DNA of 64,000 bases from Diphasiastrum complanatum (lineage: Eukaryota > Streptophyta > Lycopodiopsida > Lycopodiales > Lycopodiaceae), in contig CM055093.1 in assembly GCA_029204225.1 (NCBI GenBank), positions 20,667,635-20,731,634 of the forward strand. Reading direction: 5' to 3'. The translations under genes and the position numbers were made by a program. Under the pieces are notes generated by a model. That model ran no database searches, had not been told where the DNA came from, and worked only from the letters and a program-made list of their open reading frames with translations. Below are positions 9,470 to 21,110 of this stretch, piece by piece; within the stretch, counting starts at the first letter, position 1; the number at the start of each line of letters is the position of its first letter.

Positions 9470-9870
9470 AATATTTTGCAAAAAAGTCGACAGTGCCCTT
9501 AAAAAGGCGACACTATCCTTAAAAGTCAACGATGCCCTTAAAAAGATGACATTGTTCTTAAAAAGCCGATGGTGCCTTTAAAAAGACAACATTGTCCTTA
9601 AAAAGTTGATGGTGCCCTTAAAAATAATGACAGTGTCTTTAAAATAGTTTAACTCCTTCAAAATAGCTGAAAGGAAGAAGTTTAAGGCAAGTGTTGCTTT
9701 TTGGAAAAAAGTGACAATGTCGCAAAAAGCCGACACTGTCGCATTTTGAGAAAATGCAAAAAAATCGACACTGTCACAAAAACTTGAATTTGTGAACTAT
9801 ACTGAAGTGTCGCTTTTTGGGAAAAGCCGACACTGTCGCTTTTCGGAGAAAGCCGACACTATAAGAAAGA
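9470..9870. repeat. Tandem repeats rich in cttaaaaag and cgacactgtcgc
   Basis: From about 9485 to 9655 a unit of roughly 20 bases (gcccttaaaaagncgacant) repeats about eight times with drift. From about 9705 to 9870 a related set repeats GCCGACACTGTCGC with aaaa/tttt spacers, including near-palindromes. I see no coding potential here. Confidence 0.7.
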
Positions 9871-11517
9871 TAGTTCATTTCTACAGACTGTAGTGACAGT
9901 TAGAGTATTTCTGTAGACTGTTGAAAAAGTAATGTAAATCTGCAGACTTGTTGTAAATGCTAGTTTTTGAAAATCCTTGAAAATGGCCAAGTCTTCAATG
10001 ACTTCAAGTAATTGAACTTAACACCTGAATTTGAAATTATGACAGGATTGGTTACCTTTTGCTAGAGATCAGCCGGAAGCCCGTTGTAGATGTTCTTCAA
10101 ATAATTTGGCTGTCTAAGTTGTGATTCCTGCGGGTATCAAATGAGCAGACGTAGAACCAAAGTTGGTTTCACCTGACCCTAGATCAACGATCAATAAACA
10201 TGCAGGAAGAATCATGAAATTGAAATAGTTATTCACCAAGGAGACAACTGTCTGCTTAATTTCCAACATAGGGGAGTTAGGACCTTGCATGTCTATGTGC
10301 ACAGGAGGTTCCAAGCTCTATATAAGGAGGCCAAACTCGTCCTACTAAATACATTTGTGGTTGATTCATTGCCAAGGTTTCAATCTATTTTCATGCTTCC
10401 TATTCCTTGGCTTGGGGGTGAAGCTTCTAGAGTTGATTGCTTCTACTTGGTTAGGTGGTTTCTCCATTGTGTGTTTTTCATATTGTTTGTCTTGTAAACA
10501 GGATCTTGAGGAGCTTTTTCTTATAAGGGCCATGTTACACTCGGATCATAGATGTTTGACCCATTCGATGTAGTCCCGCAACCTTGCTCATTTTCCAATT
10601 TTGATTTTGCTCCATAGGACAAACGGGTCTTTTAAAAATTTGTTTGGTTTAAATCAGGTGATGAGAGTCGCTTTAACCCCTTCCCACATGGACTTCTCTT
10701 CGCAATTGTTTGAAGAACCAATCTTGGGATGTAGCTACTGATGACATGGGGAACAACTTCAGTTTTTCTCAAGAGTCTATTCACCATAGATTTTGCATGC
10801 TTGTTCACAAATTTGGAAGAATCTGATAGGATCTGTCGATCCATCGTATTTTGGCATTTCGAGTTGCGGTGCCCTCCGGATTGCTTGCAAGGGTACAACA
10901 GATACGGGTTGATCCCGAAGAAACAAAATGTTTCTATTGCCAAAGCTTTGCTAGCTTTCAATCCTGAATTTTTGACAAAAGACGACACGACTCTACACGA
11001 CACGACATGAAATCAGTTGTGCTCCTCAACTAACCAAGAAGATCAGCCAAGTACCATGGGGTACAAGTAGTTGATCAGATATCATGACATCAGCAGAAGT
11101 AATCTAGATCGTGGCTAATTTGTCACTCTTGTAATTTGATATTAGTTGAAGATGTTTAATCTTTTTGATCTGGAAGTTACAAGACGCGACACAAAAAAGT
11201 TCGTGAACTATATACTTTTTGCTTGATGCATAATACTGCAAGAAGAAAGAAAGCCAGAAAAAGACAAAAAACACTAAATACATGTCCGCCTATGAGCGAG
11301 ACAATTTTGTAAAAGATCTGTAGATCCAGAAATCCGCTAGCAAGCAAGACATTATTTGTGAGAGAACTGTATTTCTCTCATGCCAATGCACTGTGTGGTT
11401 TGTCGCACAGTGCTCAAAAAATCAGAAGATCAATAGATAATATTGTAGCTATTTTTGCACATATTATTCAGTATGATTGTATGATCTCGAATGTATTTTT
11501 TGTCTGCTACTATTCTT
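9871..11517. other. No gene recognised
   Basis: Several frames of 60-120 codons exist on both strands (for example 10741-11010 plus and 11003-10632 minus). They overlap each other and contain no domain I can identify. No splice model or conserved motif supports them. The stretch may be old transposon sequence. Confidence 0.3.
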
Positions 11518-12298
11518 GTATTTGATATACTTGTTTATTCAATTTTGCACATTGGTTTAATTTTGTAGAATGCTATATTAATCTGTTAATGTAGATCAGC
11601 AGTGTCTGTCTACACTCTGAAGGATTGTAAGAATGATATAGCCAGCAGTGACCATCAATCATATCTAAATTCTTGACAAACTGATTTCGATGGTGAATAT
11701 TTTAGCTTCGCTTCGTGTTTCGTGTTTCGTTTCATTTCGTTTCGTTTCGCAATGTCTATGCTTCCAACATAAATCAATTTTAGAACTTGTTTAAGTTTCG
11801 CTTCGCTTCATTTCATTTTTGCCTAGATTTTATCTCGTTTCATTTTGTTGCATTACAGAGTCTGATTGATCCAACAAGAATTATTCTCGAACAGAAATAA
11901 TTCAAGTTTTGTGAATCATTCGAGAGACTTTTTATTAGTTTGCCACCAAAGTTCTAGTTGGAATTTGCATTTTTTGAGTGCATTTTTTGCATCAAATCCA
12001 TTCGGTCCATGGCGGCTGGTCCTGCTTATGCTTCAATCTGTGCGGCTGTAACTTGGAAAAGGTCTGGTGCTTGATTTCCAACTCTTCTGGGTAATGATCT
12101 TCTTGATCTCAGATTCATTCGTTGAAGGAGTCTAGGAGTACTAGATTTTGATGGGTGTGAAGAATGCAACCTAGATATGTGAGGATTTGATCATTTTGAT
12201 TGGCTATTAGTGAGATTTTAGCCGTTTTTGATGGGTTTTCCTTGATAACACTTTGATTCTTACTCTGATTAAAATTTTTACAGTAGTATACAAATCTA
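11518..12298. repeat. Dispersed repeat, first of two about 780-bp copies
   Basis: This block is nearly identical to 53911-54681 in the same orientation. Shared landmarks include gatcagcagtgtctgtctac, a run of TTTCG units (about 11705-11752), and atcaaatcca/ggtcctgcttatg further on. No coding sequence is supported. It is probably a non-autonomous or solo-LTR type element. Confidence 0.65.
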
Positions 12299-13145
12299 AG
12301 GCTAATCCACTTGTAATGCCACTATTGAGCCAAAATAGAGTAGGAGGCCAAACTTGTGCCAATTAGAGTGTAGACAAGTGTTATGCTTTTGTTTGATGAA
12401 GTTTAAGAGGACCAATAGGATTTAGAGGTGGAACCATGTGTGGTCCAATAGGAATTTGAGGTGTACTTGAATATAGTCCAATAGAATTTAGAGGTGCATG
12501 GATCAATGGTCCAATAGAATTAAGAGGGGGCAAAGTGTGATCCAATCATAGTTAAGCATAGTGGTAGCTCATGAATCTACTAGTATCATTGTACTCCTCA
12601 TTTTGGATCTAATTGATTTTGAGATTGAGTGGATTTTGAGTGTAAGTGATTTTCTAGCTTTCTCTCTCTACCCGAGAGCTATTGATGATTTTCTCTCTCT
12701 ACCTAAGGAGAGTAGCTTGTTTTTACTTAAATTTTTTTGGAACACTTCCCACACATGTGAGTGAGAGTTGGAAGTGATTGAATGCATGTAGTAGTGTGTG
12801 TTTGCCATAGAATCAAAGATAGATCTTGAATCTCAATCTAGTCTTGATCTTGGTGCATCTACACACCTTAGGAGATCACAAGTACATGTAGTGGACATTC
12901 CACACGTGTGAAATTCAACATTTTTCTTAGTTTTTTTCTTGCAAAAGTCTCCAAATGTGTGAAAGAACTTGTATGAGTGTTTTATGCATGTAGACAATGT
13001 GTGCTCTTGCCTTAGAATTGAGAGATAGATCTTGATTGTCAATCTACACTTGATCTTAGTGCAATCACAAAGTCTTAGGAGATCATAATCACATTTTGTG
13101 TCATTCCCACACCTGTGAAATTCAACTAGATCCAACAACAGTAAT
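12299..13145 (+). mobile_element. Copia LTR fragments
   Basis: The segment ending cacacgtgtgaaattcaaca at 12920 matches, in inverse orientation, the LTR next to the primer-binding site at 38552-38696. It carries the family signature tctctctctacccgagag. A second LTR-like segment (12921-13125) repeats the signature gatagatcttgattgtcaat and ends cacacctgtgaaattcaa. It is almost the same as 27480-27700. No internal region lies between them, so they are solo or tandem LTR remains. Confidence 0.55.
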
Positions 13146-13199
13146 GTCATTGTCGAAATTAAGAAGATCTTCGACATCTGTGGGCACTGTTCCTGCAAC

Positions 13200-13500
13200 C
13201 TGCACCTTTAGGTTATAGACCTGAGAATACTATTCTCCGATCCACTCATTTTGCTTGTATGCAACTTACATAGAAATGTCGAGAAAAGAAAAATGCTTAT
13301 CTTTTGGATCCATTGCAAGAAGAGAATTCCTCTGTGACAATAAAATACAACTGGTATTAGAAAAAAAAAAAAGATGGCAACAAGATATAGATATATTCAA
13401 TCAGTTGGAAATGTATTTTTCCAAAGCAAATTACAAATATATAGTACAATGTTGTGCCTGGCAATCTACCTCTCTTAATGTATTAATTTGCAAGCCTTTC
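13200..13500 (+). pseudogene. Relic of the 3563-type accessory gene, copy B
   Basis: Translated pieces (ENTILRSTHFACM in one frame, then TYIEMSRKEK and ARREFLCDN in another) align with the C-terminal end of the gene at 3563-5079 (NVPLRSSHYSLYSTYIELSE...SREFLHDN). A frameshift separates the two parts. Its position beyond the 3' end of a minus-strand transposase copy repeats the arrangement seen at 5 kb. Confidence 0.5.
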
Positions 13501-13799
13501 TGAACTTGATGTAATTTGTAGATTAGGTTTGATGTCGTATTTGTGCTCGTCAATAGAACCATTGAAATAGCTGAACGATATATCCGTGACTAACATTGAG
13601 GCCACCATGCTATGTCGCTCTTGCTTGAGATGAGATTTTTCTAGCCCTTGTGATGACCATATACTCAAACTTCCATGATTTTTTGCTAAGGATATGGAAT
13701 GGTGTCGTAATATGTGTTGCAAAATATCAATCATTTTTGTCAATAGGTAAACTCAAAAAATAAAATAAAATGGTAACTTGATATCTGTTTTTAAATGCT

Positions 13800-15290
13800 T
13801 GTCATGTAATGTGTGATATGATTCGCATCCCTTGCAATTGCATCTACAAACTCAACACAACTTTTCTAGAGTAGTCGCAAGTCATTGTTGGAAAATATTT
13901 CATTTCCTAATGTTTTAACCATATCTAATTTTTTCCATACTTCAACTTTCATTACCCTTGTTGATCCTTTCTGTTCAAAATCTTGAGTAGCAGCTATGAT
14001 GTCTTTCCAAACTAAGTAACGTGTCGTAGATGGCTTTCCTGAATGGTTAGATAAAAATCTTTGTGCCTTTGCTCCGCCAATGCTTGGCTTGCAAGGTACA
14101 TTTCCTATTTATCCCAAAAGCTTAAGGTCCTTTTGTATTTTAACATGTCCTTCATGGAGACCTACTTTAGACAGAACATCTTCTAATCTAGAAATAGCCT
14201 CCTTGGAAAATAATTCTAGCTTTGTGTTCCAAGCATATAATATGTGACAATAAACAAGCTTTCTGATTATTCTAACCTCAGCATGGAGAGTGCTAATATG
14301 TATGTTTTGTAGAGGGATTGGTAGAACAAGTTTCCAATTTGGATCCTCTTTATCTCTTGTTATTCTTGTATTCTTGTCATTTGATGATTTCATACAATAT
14401 AAACATGGATTTTTAGAGGTTGCTTCATGGGAAACATTGAACATACTTTTTAAAGTTTTCAAATCACCAACCAAATTCCACTCTACCTTGAAGTCTCCTA
14501 TTCCAGGTACATTGAAAAGTTCCCCATCCATATTCTCTTTGATGATTTTGGGATATGTTGTTTTGCAAATCCAAATAACATACTTTATTTTTTAGTTTTT
14601 AAAATATCATACCTCAAAGGCTGCCAACCACCAGATGTCATTCTTGGACTGAACACTGAAGTTGAAATCTCTTTGATTGTTTGTCTTTTGAAGAGCTACA
14701 TTCATGAGTGTTATACTCACGCTCTCCATTATTTGTCCTTTAATAAGTTTCGATTCATCCAACTTTAGTACCAAGACTATCTTACTGTCTACCTTTTCCG
14801 TGGAAATATAATAGAATTGTATAATAAATCTTAATAACATATTCATATATCCAAACAAGTTATTTGACGATGTAAGACATGGATTTATTGTCCTTTGACT
14901 GATATATTTCCTTGATATGAAATGGAACACCAATAATCTTTTGAATTCCTCTATTAAGTGTATCACGCTCTTGTTTTATTTGAAATGGTCGTGGAATAAG
15001 AAATTTCTTAATGCTAGCTAACATCAAAGCCTCTTTGACAATCTTAAATATGATGTCATAAGCATGTCTGCTTATTCCAGCAAAATCACATGCTCGTAGA
15101 ATTATAGTATTGTCAAGTATCTTTTGTACTTCAATCATTAATGCATCAACAATTTTTATCTTAACATGACTGTTTCAATTATTGGTCGTCAATGATTTGG
15201 TTGATTTTGTTGTCAACACAGAGCCCAAAGACTTGCCTATAGTAGCATTGTCTTTCACATTTTGATTCCCAACCATTGCAGATCTGTAAA
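13800..15290 (-). pseudogene. Transposase-like gene, copy B (C-terminal exons)
   Basis: This is homologous to copies A and C throughout. About 15290-14940 carries SRHAYDIIFKIVKEAL and KQERDTLNRGIQKIIG. About 14805-14613 carries VLVLKLDESKLIKGQ (candidate first Asp). About 14600-13805 carries LVGDLKTLKSMFNV, CLYC and TLHAEVRIIRKL. Introns separate the parts. There is a frame break at about 14109, and a shortened 3' end relative to copy C. The upstream N-terminal exon is at 15503-16052. Confidence 0.55.
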
Positions 15291-15502
15291 ACAAAAATTA
15301 AATAATAGATAATTAATGTTACAATTTACAGTCATGCAAAAACAACATAAGATGCAAACTCTTGAAGTAAAAAAAGAGACTGCAAAGGCCAAAAGTCAAA
15401 AACTTACTTGAATGCATAAATCCTCCTTTTCCGATAGCCTCCTGTTGATGACAAATTATGAATATTTGTGTTGATCACTTGCTTTTGTTTTTTTTGTTTT
15501 TA

Positions 15503-16052
15503 CCTATTTTCCTATCAAGTCAACATCTTTCAATAGTTGTGAGTATGCAGAACGACCATTATTCAATTCGATTTTCATTTGATCAATGTCTTTTGTTGTA
15601 CTCACGATGATTTCTTGTAACAATTCACTATTATTTCAAAGATTTTCATTTTCATTTTGAAGAACCTCATTCTCTAACAATTTAATTCGCAAAATATTGT
15701 CTTTTTGAGCACAATCTGAAGATATACATCTAATTACATCCTCTAAACAATGGATTCTTTCCATTGAAAATGCATTACCATATTCTTCTAATCTTTTACA
15801 ACAACCTAGCAAACCATTATTTCCATGATAGATAAAATATATCAATTGAGCAACTGAAGAGAATTTGGGATCTTGCATGGTATATGGATCCTTAGGATGT
15901 AATGTCCAGTCTGCCTAGAGGTCCAGATTTGTTTTCCCGTCAGCCTTATAGCGCAGACAATCATCAACTGATAAGCAAGGCGCTTTGACACCTCTTTTTA
16001 TCGAAGGAGCATGTTCTTTAGGAAGATCTATATGAAGACGAACCATTTCCAT
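15503..16052 (-). pseudogene. Transposase N-terminal exon, copy B
   Basis: An ATG at 16052 opens MEMVRLHIDLPKEH, with GVKAPCLSVDDCLRYKADGK, DPKFSSVAQLIYFIYHGNNG and a coiled-coil-like tail following. The exon ends near 15503 at a GTAAAA donor. A TAG interrupts it at DLDL*ADW and another stop follows NENENL. The same exon occurs at 42.6-43.1 kb (copy D) and, diverged, on the plus strand at 22.7-23.1 kb (copy E). Its place upstream of the catalytic exons suggests a DNA-binding or dimerisation segment, but this is inference. Confidence 0.5.
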
Positions 16053-16697
16053 TGTAAGAAAAAAAAAAAAAAGTAGATTACAATCAATATCAATTCAGCA
16101 AAAAATAAATAAATGAAACATACTCAGCGCCTTTATACATTTCACATACCAATTTATCATTTCACGTAGCACTTGAAGAATGAGATTGATCTTTATTCAA
16201 ATTTTGCCATGCCGCTCATTTTTTTTTTTTTGAGTTTGTTTAGTTTGTGTATTTTGGTTGCCACTCTTCTTTTTTCAGATCTTGCCATCTCTCTTTTCTC
16301 TCAAGAGATGTAGGCATTTTATGTAGCATTCAAAGATGGTGATTGCTAATTAATGCAAATGTTACAATGACGTCCATCTATTTTTCTTCTAGTTTATTCA
16401 ATCTATAGTGTAATGTAGTTGGCACTCTTTTTTCAATTTTGCCCTCACTCTCTCTTCTCCCAAGAGTTCATTCTCCCGAGGGATGATTTTTTCCAAGAGA
16501 AACCCTAGTTAACCATGATTGTGACCATGACTGTAACCAGAGCGACTTTGTATTTGAACTATTGCGGGCATGCACTTGTATTATAATTTTTAGTTTTGAC
16601 TAATTCCTTGATCCTATGTGGCATTATTTATAGGGCCCTTTTGAACGTAGGAACTCCTATAATGATAGTTGGTTGCATGTCCTTGACGACATCTCTA

Positions 16698-17558
16698 TGT
16701 TAAAATTGGCAAAAGCTAACTTAATTAAATCTTGTAAATACCATAATGACTTGTACCTATCATCAATAGACATGTGTGGAGCCTATTCCCACATGTGAAA
16801 TCTATGCCTAAGTCATTTAGATAGATCATATAGGTTGTACATATCATTTCATTTGGAAACTAGTGGCTAAATTGGCCAAAAACTAGTTTAGTAGTATTAT
16901 GCCACTTGGCACCATTCTAGTGGTAGAAAATATCACATGGGTAGGAGTGGTCTCCCACGTGTGAAATATCATATAGAAAGTTCACATCCATTGTATATAG
17001 TTTTCATACAAGTCAAAAGTCAAATCTCCTAGATTGTAGGACCTATTTTCTAATTTGTAGGAATCTAGAAAGTCAACACTAGCCACCAATGATGATGTGG
17101 CAAATTAATGGAATCTTAGCCAAAGTGGATATGGATAAGCACTATGACCTGTCTCACACGTGCTGGAAGTGGCTTAGAGAGAGAGTATGATGATTTTTGT
17201 ATTTAATCCATGATGGATCCACTTTGAGATAATTAATGAGGCAAGATCTTGGTTTTGGAGGCATATCTTGAGTATTCTCATGTTTGTGTTGTCATTTTAT
17301 GGTTCTATTGCTTTCTAACACTTGTGTACTTCACTCTATGTTGTAAGTCCATATAGGTACTGTTCTTCTCAAGTGTGAAGGCAATAGGTCTCAAGTTTAA
17401 TAATTTGCTTGTTGTTCTTGCTAGATTTTTGATGGGAAATTGATCTGATTCTAGATCTAATCATTGGTTGATTAGTAGATCAAGTAATCTAGCTTCCAAC
17501 ACCTCTTGAGGATCTAATCTAGATCCATTCTTGGTCTTTATTTCTCTGAAATTTCACA
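16698..17558 (+). repeat. 5' LTR, 861 bp
   Basis: TG...CA ends, directly followed by a primer-binding site. Its 3' 450 bases are about 95 percent the same as 20541-20975. It contains several cacacgtg/cccacgtgtg palindromes in the region usually occupied by enhancer sequence. Confidence 0.8.
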
Positions 17559-17570
17559 TGGTATCAGAGC
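17559..17570 (+). other. Primer-binding site (initiator tRNA-Met type)
   Basis: TGGTATCAGAGC directly abuts the end of the 5' LTR. It is the standard plant copia primer-binding site, complementary to the 3' end of initiator tRNA-Met. Confidence 0.85.
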
Positions 17571-17589
17571 CAAATACAATAGATTAAAG

Positions 17590-18945
17590 CATTGATCTAA
17601 ACAACATCCAGATTGGCAAGTTTTTTGAGAAAACTCACTAACCTTGAGTGGGCGAGTTTGAAGAGTTAGTCAGCCTTGATATTTGTGCATCAAACTTAGT
17701 TGTGGGCTGCAGGGGTATTGTTAACACGTGTGAGGCCGTACAGTACCAGTTTTGGAGCTATATTTTTCATTTTGATGCTATATCTTACTCATACACCCAA
17801 ACTAGCAAGTTTTTGAAAACTAGCTAATCTTGAGATAGTGAGTTTGAATAGATAGATAGAATCATTATAGTTGTACTAAATATTGTTGTGGGCTTCAGGT
17901 GTACTTCCCACACGTGTGAGGCCGTACCCTTTTTTGCATTGTTTCTATTCCTTTGATTTGTTCTTGGTATAGGTCAATCATATAGATGATTTGAAGCTTT
18001 ATTACAGTACATCAAAGCTGATTCTCAGATGCTTTGGGTGTGCATTAAAGTTGAGAGTGAAAATTTGCCAAAAACCATAGATTAAGGAGTGATTTGCAAG
18101 GGGAGAGATTGAAATCCATTGTACCTTCATTCTAGATGTGTTCAAGAGTGAAAGGGTTGAGACTAGAAGCATCTAAGTGCTAGAAGTCACCCTTGGATAA
18201 GTCCTCCAAGTGAAATCTTAAGTGTCTTGCTAAGTGGCATTAGCTCTTTGTAAGCACATATCTTAGTGAGAGAGAAGTATCACATTTTTGAAAATTTGAA
18301 TTTCATTCCAACTCTAAAGAGGTAGAGTCATTGGTACTTGGTGGAGTCCAATAGGGGTGAATGAATTCAATTTTTGAGCACAATTTGACATTGTATGTAT
18401 CCATATTTGAGTGTTCATACATGGTTGAGATCTTTGTGAATCTCTAGATGTCTAAGTTTAAGCTTGGTGAAAGATTCTTGACATAGATTGTTATCAAACC
18501 ATTTCATGTCCATTCCAATCTCAAGTGTGAGATTCTTTGGGTCAAGAGGGATTCCAAAAGGGGTGATTGGATCTGATATTTGTGTGTTTGAATCAAGTAT
18601 ACATGTCAAGTTTATGTGATCTAGTGTAGAATTTTTTTTTTGTGAAAATTAGTGGTTTGATTTGTTGTCAAATCAAATCAAATTCAATCCAAATCTCAAG
18701 AGTGATATTATTTGGGTCAAGAGTGAGTTCAAAAGAAGTGATTAAGTTTGATTTTCAAGTATTTGAAACAAAACCCATCCTTTGTTCAAGAATATCAAAA
18801 GTTGAGTGAACTAGTCAAGAGAAAAGGAAAATCTAGGTGTCAAATATTTTCAAATCCATTCCAACTCTCAAAATAAAGAGTCATTGGTGTTTGTTGAGTC
18901 CAATAGGGGTGTTTGGATCTGATTTTTGTGATTCGATAGACTGCT
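17590..18945. repeat. Degenerate tandem repeats in the retrotransposon leader
   Basis: Two units near 17600-17750 and 17795-17940 share ctagcaagttttt...gagtttgaa and cacgtgtgaggccgta. Then three or four units around 18300, 18500, 18685 and 18850 share ttccaacctc-like text followed by gtcattgg/ggtcaag...ccaataggggtg and gatctgatwtttgtg. Spacing shrinks from about 200 to 160 bases. No coding frame is evident. Confidence 0.5.
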
Positions 18946-19129
18946 TTTGTCTTAGTGATCAAAGCAAAGCTTAGTTTCCAATTGACTAGGTTGAAAAGAG
19001 ATATGATTCAAAATTTATGGTCTAGATCTTGTGTAGATGATTCTAGATTGTTGAATGTGTTCAAATCTAGTTTCTTGAGAGTCACAAATTACATTTTGAA
19101 AAGTCATATCACAAGGTTTTACTTCCTCA

Positions 19130-20546
19130 TCATGGCATCCATAGGTGGCAACCTATTAGAGGCAAGTAAGGATCCTAAATGCAACCTTTGTCAAGATATC
19201 ATTTTGTCTCAAGATGCTAAAAAATAAAGACCAATCCATCCAAGGAGAACCAAAGCAAGGGGGCCGAGGTGAAGGATGGAGCTTCAAGTTCAAAGCTCAA
19301 AGTCAAGAAGGACAAATCCAAGGAAAGGTGTTTCCTTTGTGGAAAGATGCATGAGGCTTGGAGTCTCACAAGGACTTACAAGATTTGTCTTCAAAAGTCC
19401 ATCACCACACGTTTCAAACCTTTTGAAGTTTTTCATTTGGAAGTGCATTGTTTGGTTCAAGATGCAAAGATAGATGTCACTTTCATAATGTCACTTGGAT
19501 TTATTTCATGTCCTTGGAATGCATTTTGTTTGGAACTTTGGATAAGTTCAAAGTTATTGTTATGATCCAAGAGAAACCAAGCAAGATTAAGGAGGAGCAA
19601 TCACAAAATGAAAATAGTTTCATTTATGCTCTCATGACATCTTTTGAGGAACTATTTTGCTTTGAAGAGATTTCTGTATCTCAAATGTGGATTAAGGCAA
19701 TACTAGTTGAGTGTGATGCCTTAATAGATAACAAAGCATGTTTTCCTTGTACACTTATATTGAGTATAAAGTCAAGGAAATGGAAATGCCTTCATGATGT
19801 ATTTTCTTTTGGTGTCAATAAGATCATGAATGATGTGTTCATTCATAATGTTGAAAATTGTAAATTTTTAATTTTAAATGCAAGATGTAAACTTCTTATG
19901 AGAATAAGTGAAGCATCCAAAGTGGACACTTATATCCATAAGCAAGTAGTTAGCCTTATTGAGATGGAAATACTTTTTGATTTCAATAGTAGAAAAATCA
20001 TGCCTAACTATGGTGATTTTTGGACTTATGGTTCTAGCATAAGTAACGTTGATGATCATATGAAGTGCACATTATATGATCATGTTTGTTGTGATCATTT
20101 TGAGACATGGAGGTCTTGGATTTCCATCAAGGAGGAGCACCAAGAAGTTGATCTTGAGGAGTCATCTCAAGGTTCAAGTGTGCCAAGGATTGAGGAGGAG
20201 AGTCCTTCTCAAGTAATGATTCCAAGAAGAATATCAAGAGACATGGTTGAGCTCATATGGCTCACATTTCAAGGGAAAAAGGAGCACATTTCAAGTGGTA
20301 TACATCTCATGCTTGCTTCTCTTATGTCATTTGGTGAATCCATTTGCTTTAGAGACTTTTGCAACTCAAAGTTGGAGTAAAGCAATACTAGTTGAGTATG
20401 ATGCCTCTCTTGAGAACATAGTTGATGTTCTTAATGATTTGAAATTGATTTTAGATCAATTAGAAAGCAAATGGTTATTTCATCAAATGTATGCTCTTGA
20501 GTCTTGCAAGAGCAAGAGTGATTTGTTCACTCATAGTGTATCTTAG
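19130..20546 (+). pseudogene. Gag-like internal region of the nested element
   Basis: A frame from about 19130 encodes MASIGGNLLEASKDPKCNL. After a stop it continues with a Lys/Ser-rich stretch and a CCHC-like remnant (CFLCGKMHEAWSLTR). A 310-codon frame at 19448-20380 follows, without recognisable protease, integrase or RT motifs. Duplicated phrases (SWSKAILVEYDA near 20370 and MWIKAILVECDA near 19690) show an internal duplication. I read it as decayed Gag plus non-coding filler. Confidence 0.4.
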
Positions 20547-20975
20547 CCAAAGTGGATATCGATAAGCACTATGGCCTGTGTTGGAAGTGGCTTAGAGAGA
20601 GAGTATGATGATTTTTGTATTTAATCCATGATGGATCCACTTTGAGATAATTAATGAGGCAAGATCTTGGTTTTGGAGGCATATCTTGAGTATTCTCATA
20701 TTTGTGTTGTGATTTTATGGTTCTATTGCTTTCTAACACTTGTGTACTTCACTCTCTACTGTAATTCCGTATAGGTACTGTTCTTCACATGTGTGAAGGC
20801 AGTAGGTCTCAAGTTTAATCATTTGCTTGTTGTTCTTGCTAGATTTTTGATGGGAAATTGATCTAATTCTAGATCTAATCATTGGTTCATTAGTAGATCA
20901 AGTAATCTAGCTTCCAACACCTCTTGAGATCTGATCTAGATCCATTCTTGGTATTTATTTCTCTGAAATTTCACA
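20541..20975 (+). repeat. 3' LTR, 5'-truncated
   Basis: This matches 17111-17558 from tcttagccaaagtggat to the CA terminus. The first part of the LTR is missing, so the polypurine tract and the LTR start were removed by a deletion within the element. Confidence 0.75.
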
Positions 20976-21110
20976 CTCTATACTCAAATATTCTTTTACT
21001 TGAGGAGCAACTTAAATCACATACCACCTTTTGGGATTTGATCGGTCGGGTTGAAAGACCACCTGTAATTTTAAGCATAAACATTATTGATTGTTCAAAT
21101 TGCTTGAGCT

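Larger units (their letters stand above)
16698..20975 (+). mobile_element. Nested LTR retrotransposon with target-site duplication
   Basis: The element starts TGTTAAAATT at 16698, right after ctcta (16693-16697), and ends TTTCACA at 20975, followed by ctcta (20976-20980). This is a 5-bp target-site duplication with TG...CA termini. Joining the flanks recreates the uninterrupted sequence found at 43.69 kb (gacatctctatactcaaat), so the empty site is present in the window. The 5' LTR is 16698-17558. The 3' LTR is represented only by about 20541-20975 and so lost about 415 bases at its start. Integrase and reverse transcriptase are absent, leaving a short Gag-like region. It is therefore non-autonomous, inserted into transposon copy B. 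Confidence 0.85.

Noticed and set aside
10741-11010. 89-codon plus-strand frame and its minus-strand mirror
   Set aside because: No domain, no splice partner and equally long overlapping frames on both strands. It is listed only as unassigned sequence.
11705-11752. TTTCG-rich run as an interstitial telomere repeat
   Set aside because: Plant telomeric repeats are TTTAGGG. This run is irregular and belongs to the 780-bp dispersed repeat.
12833-13198. 121-codon minus-strand frame (and its copy at 27503-27751)
   Set aside because: It crosses copia LTR sequence. The conservation reflects the LTR, not a protein.
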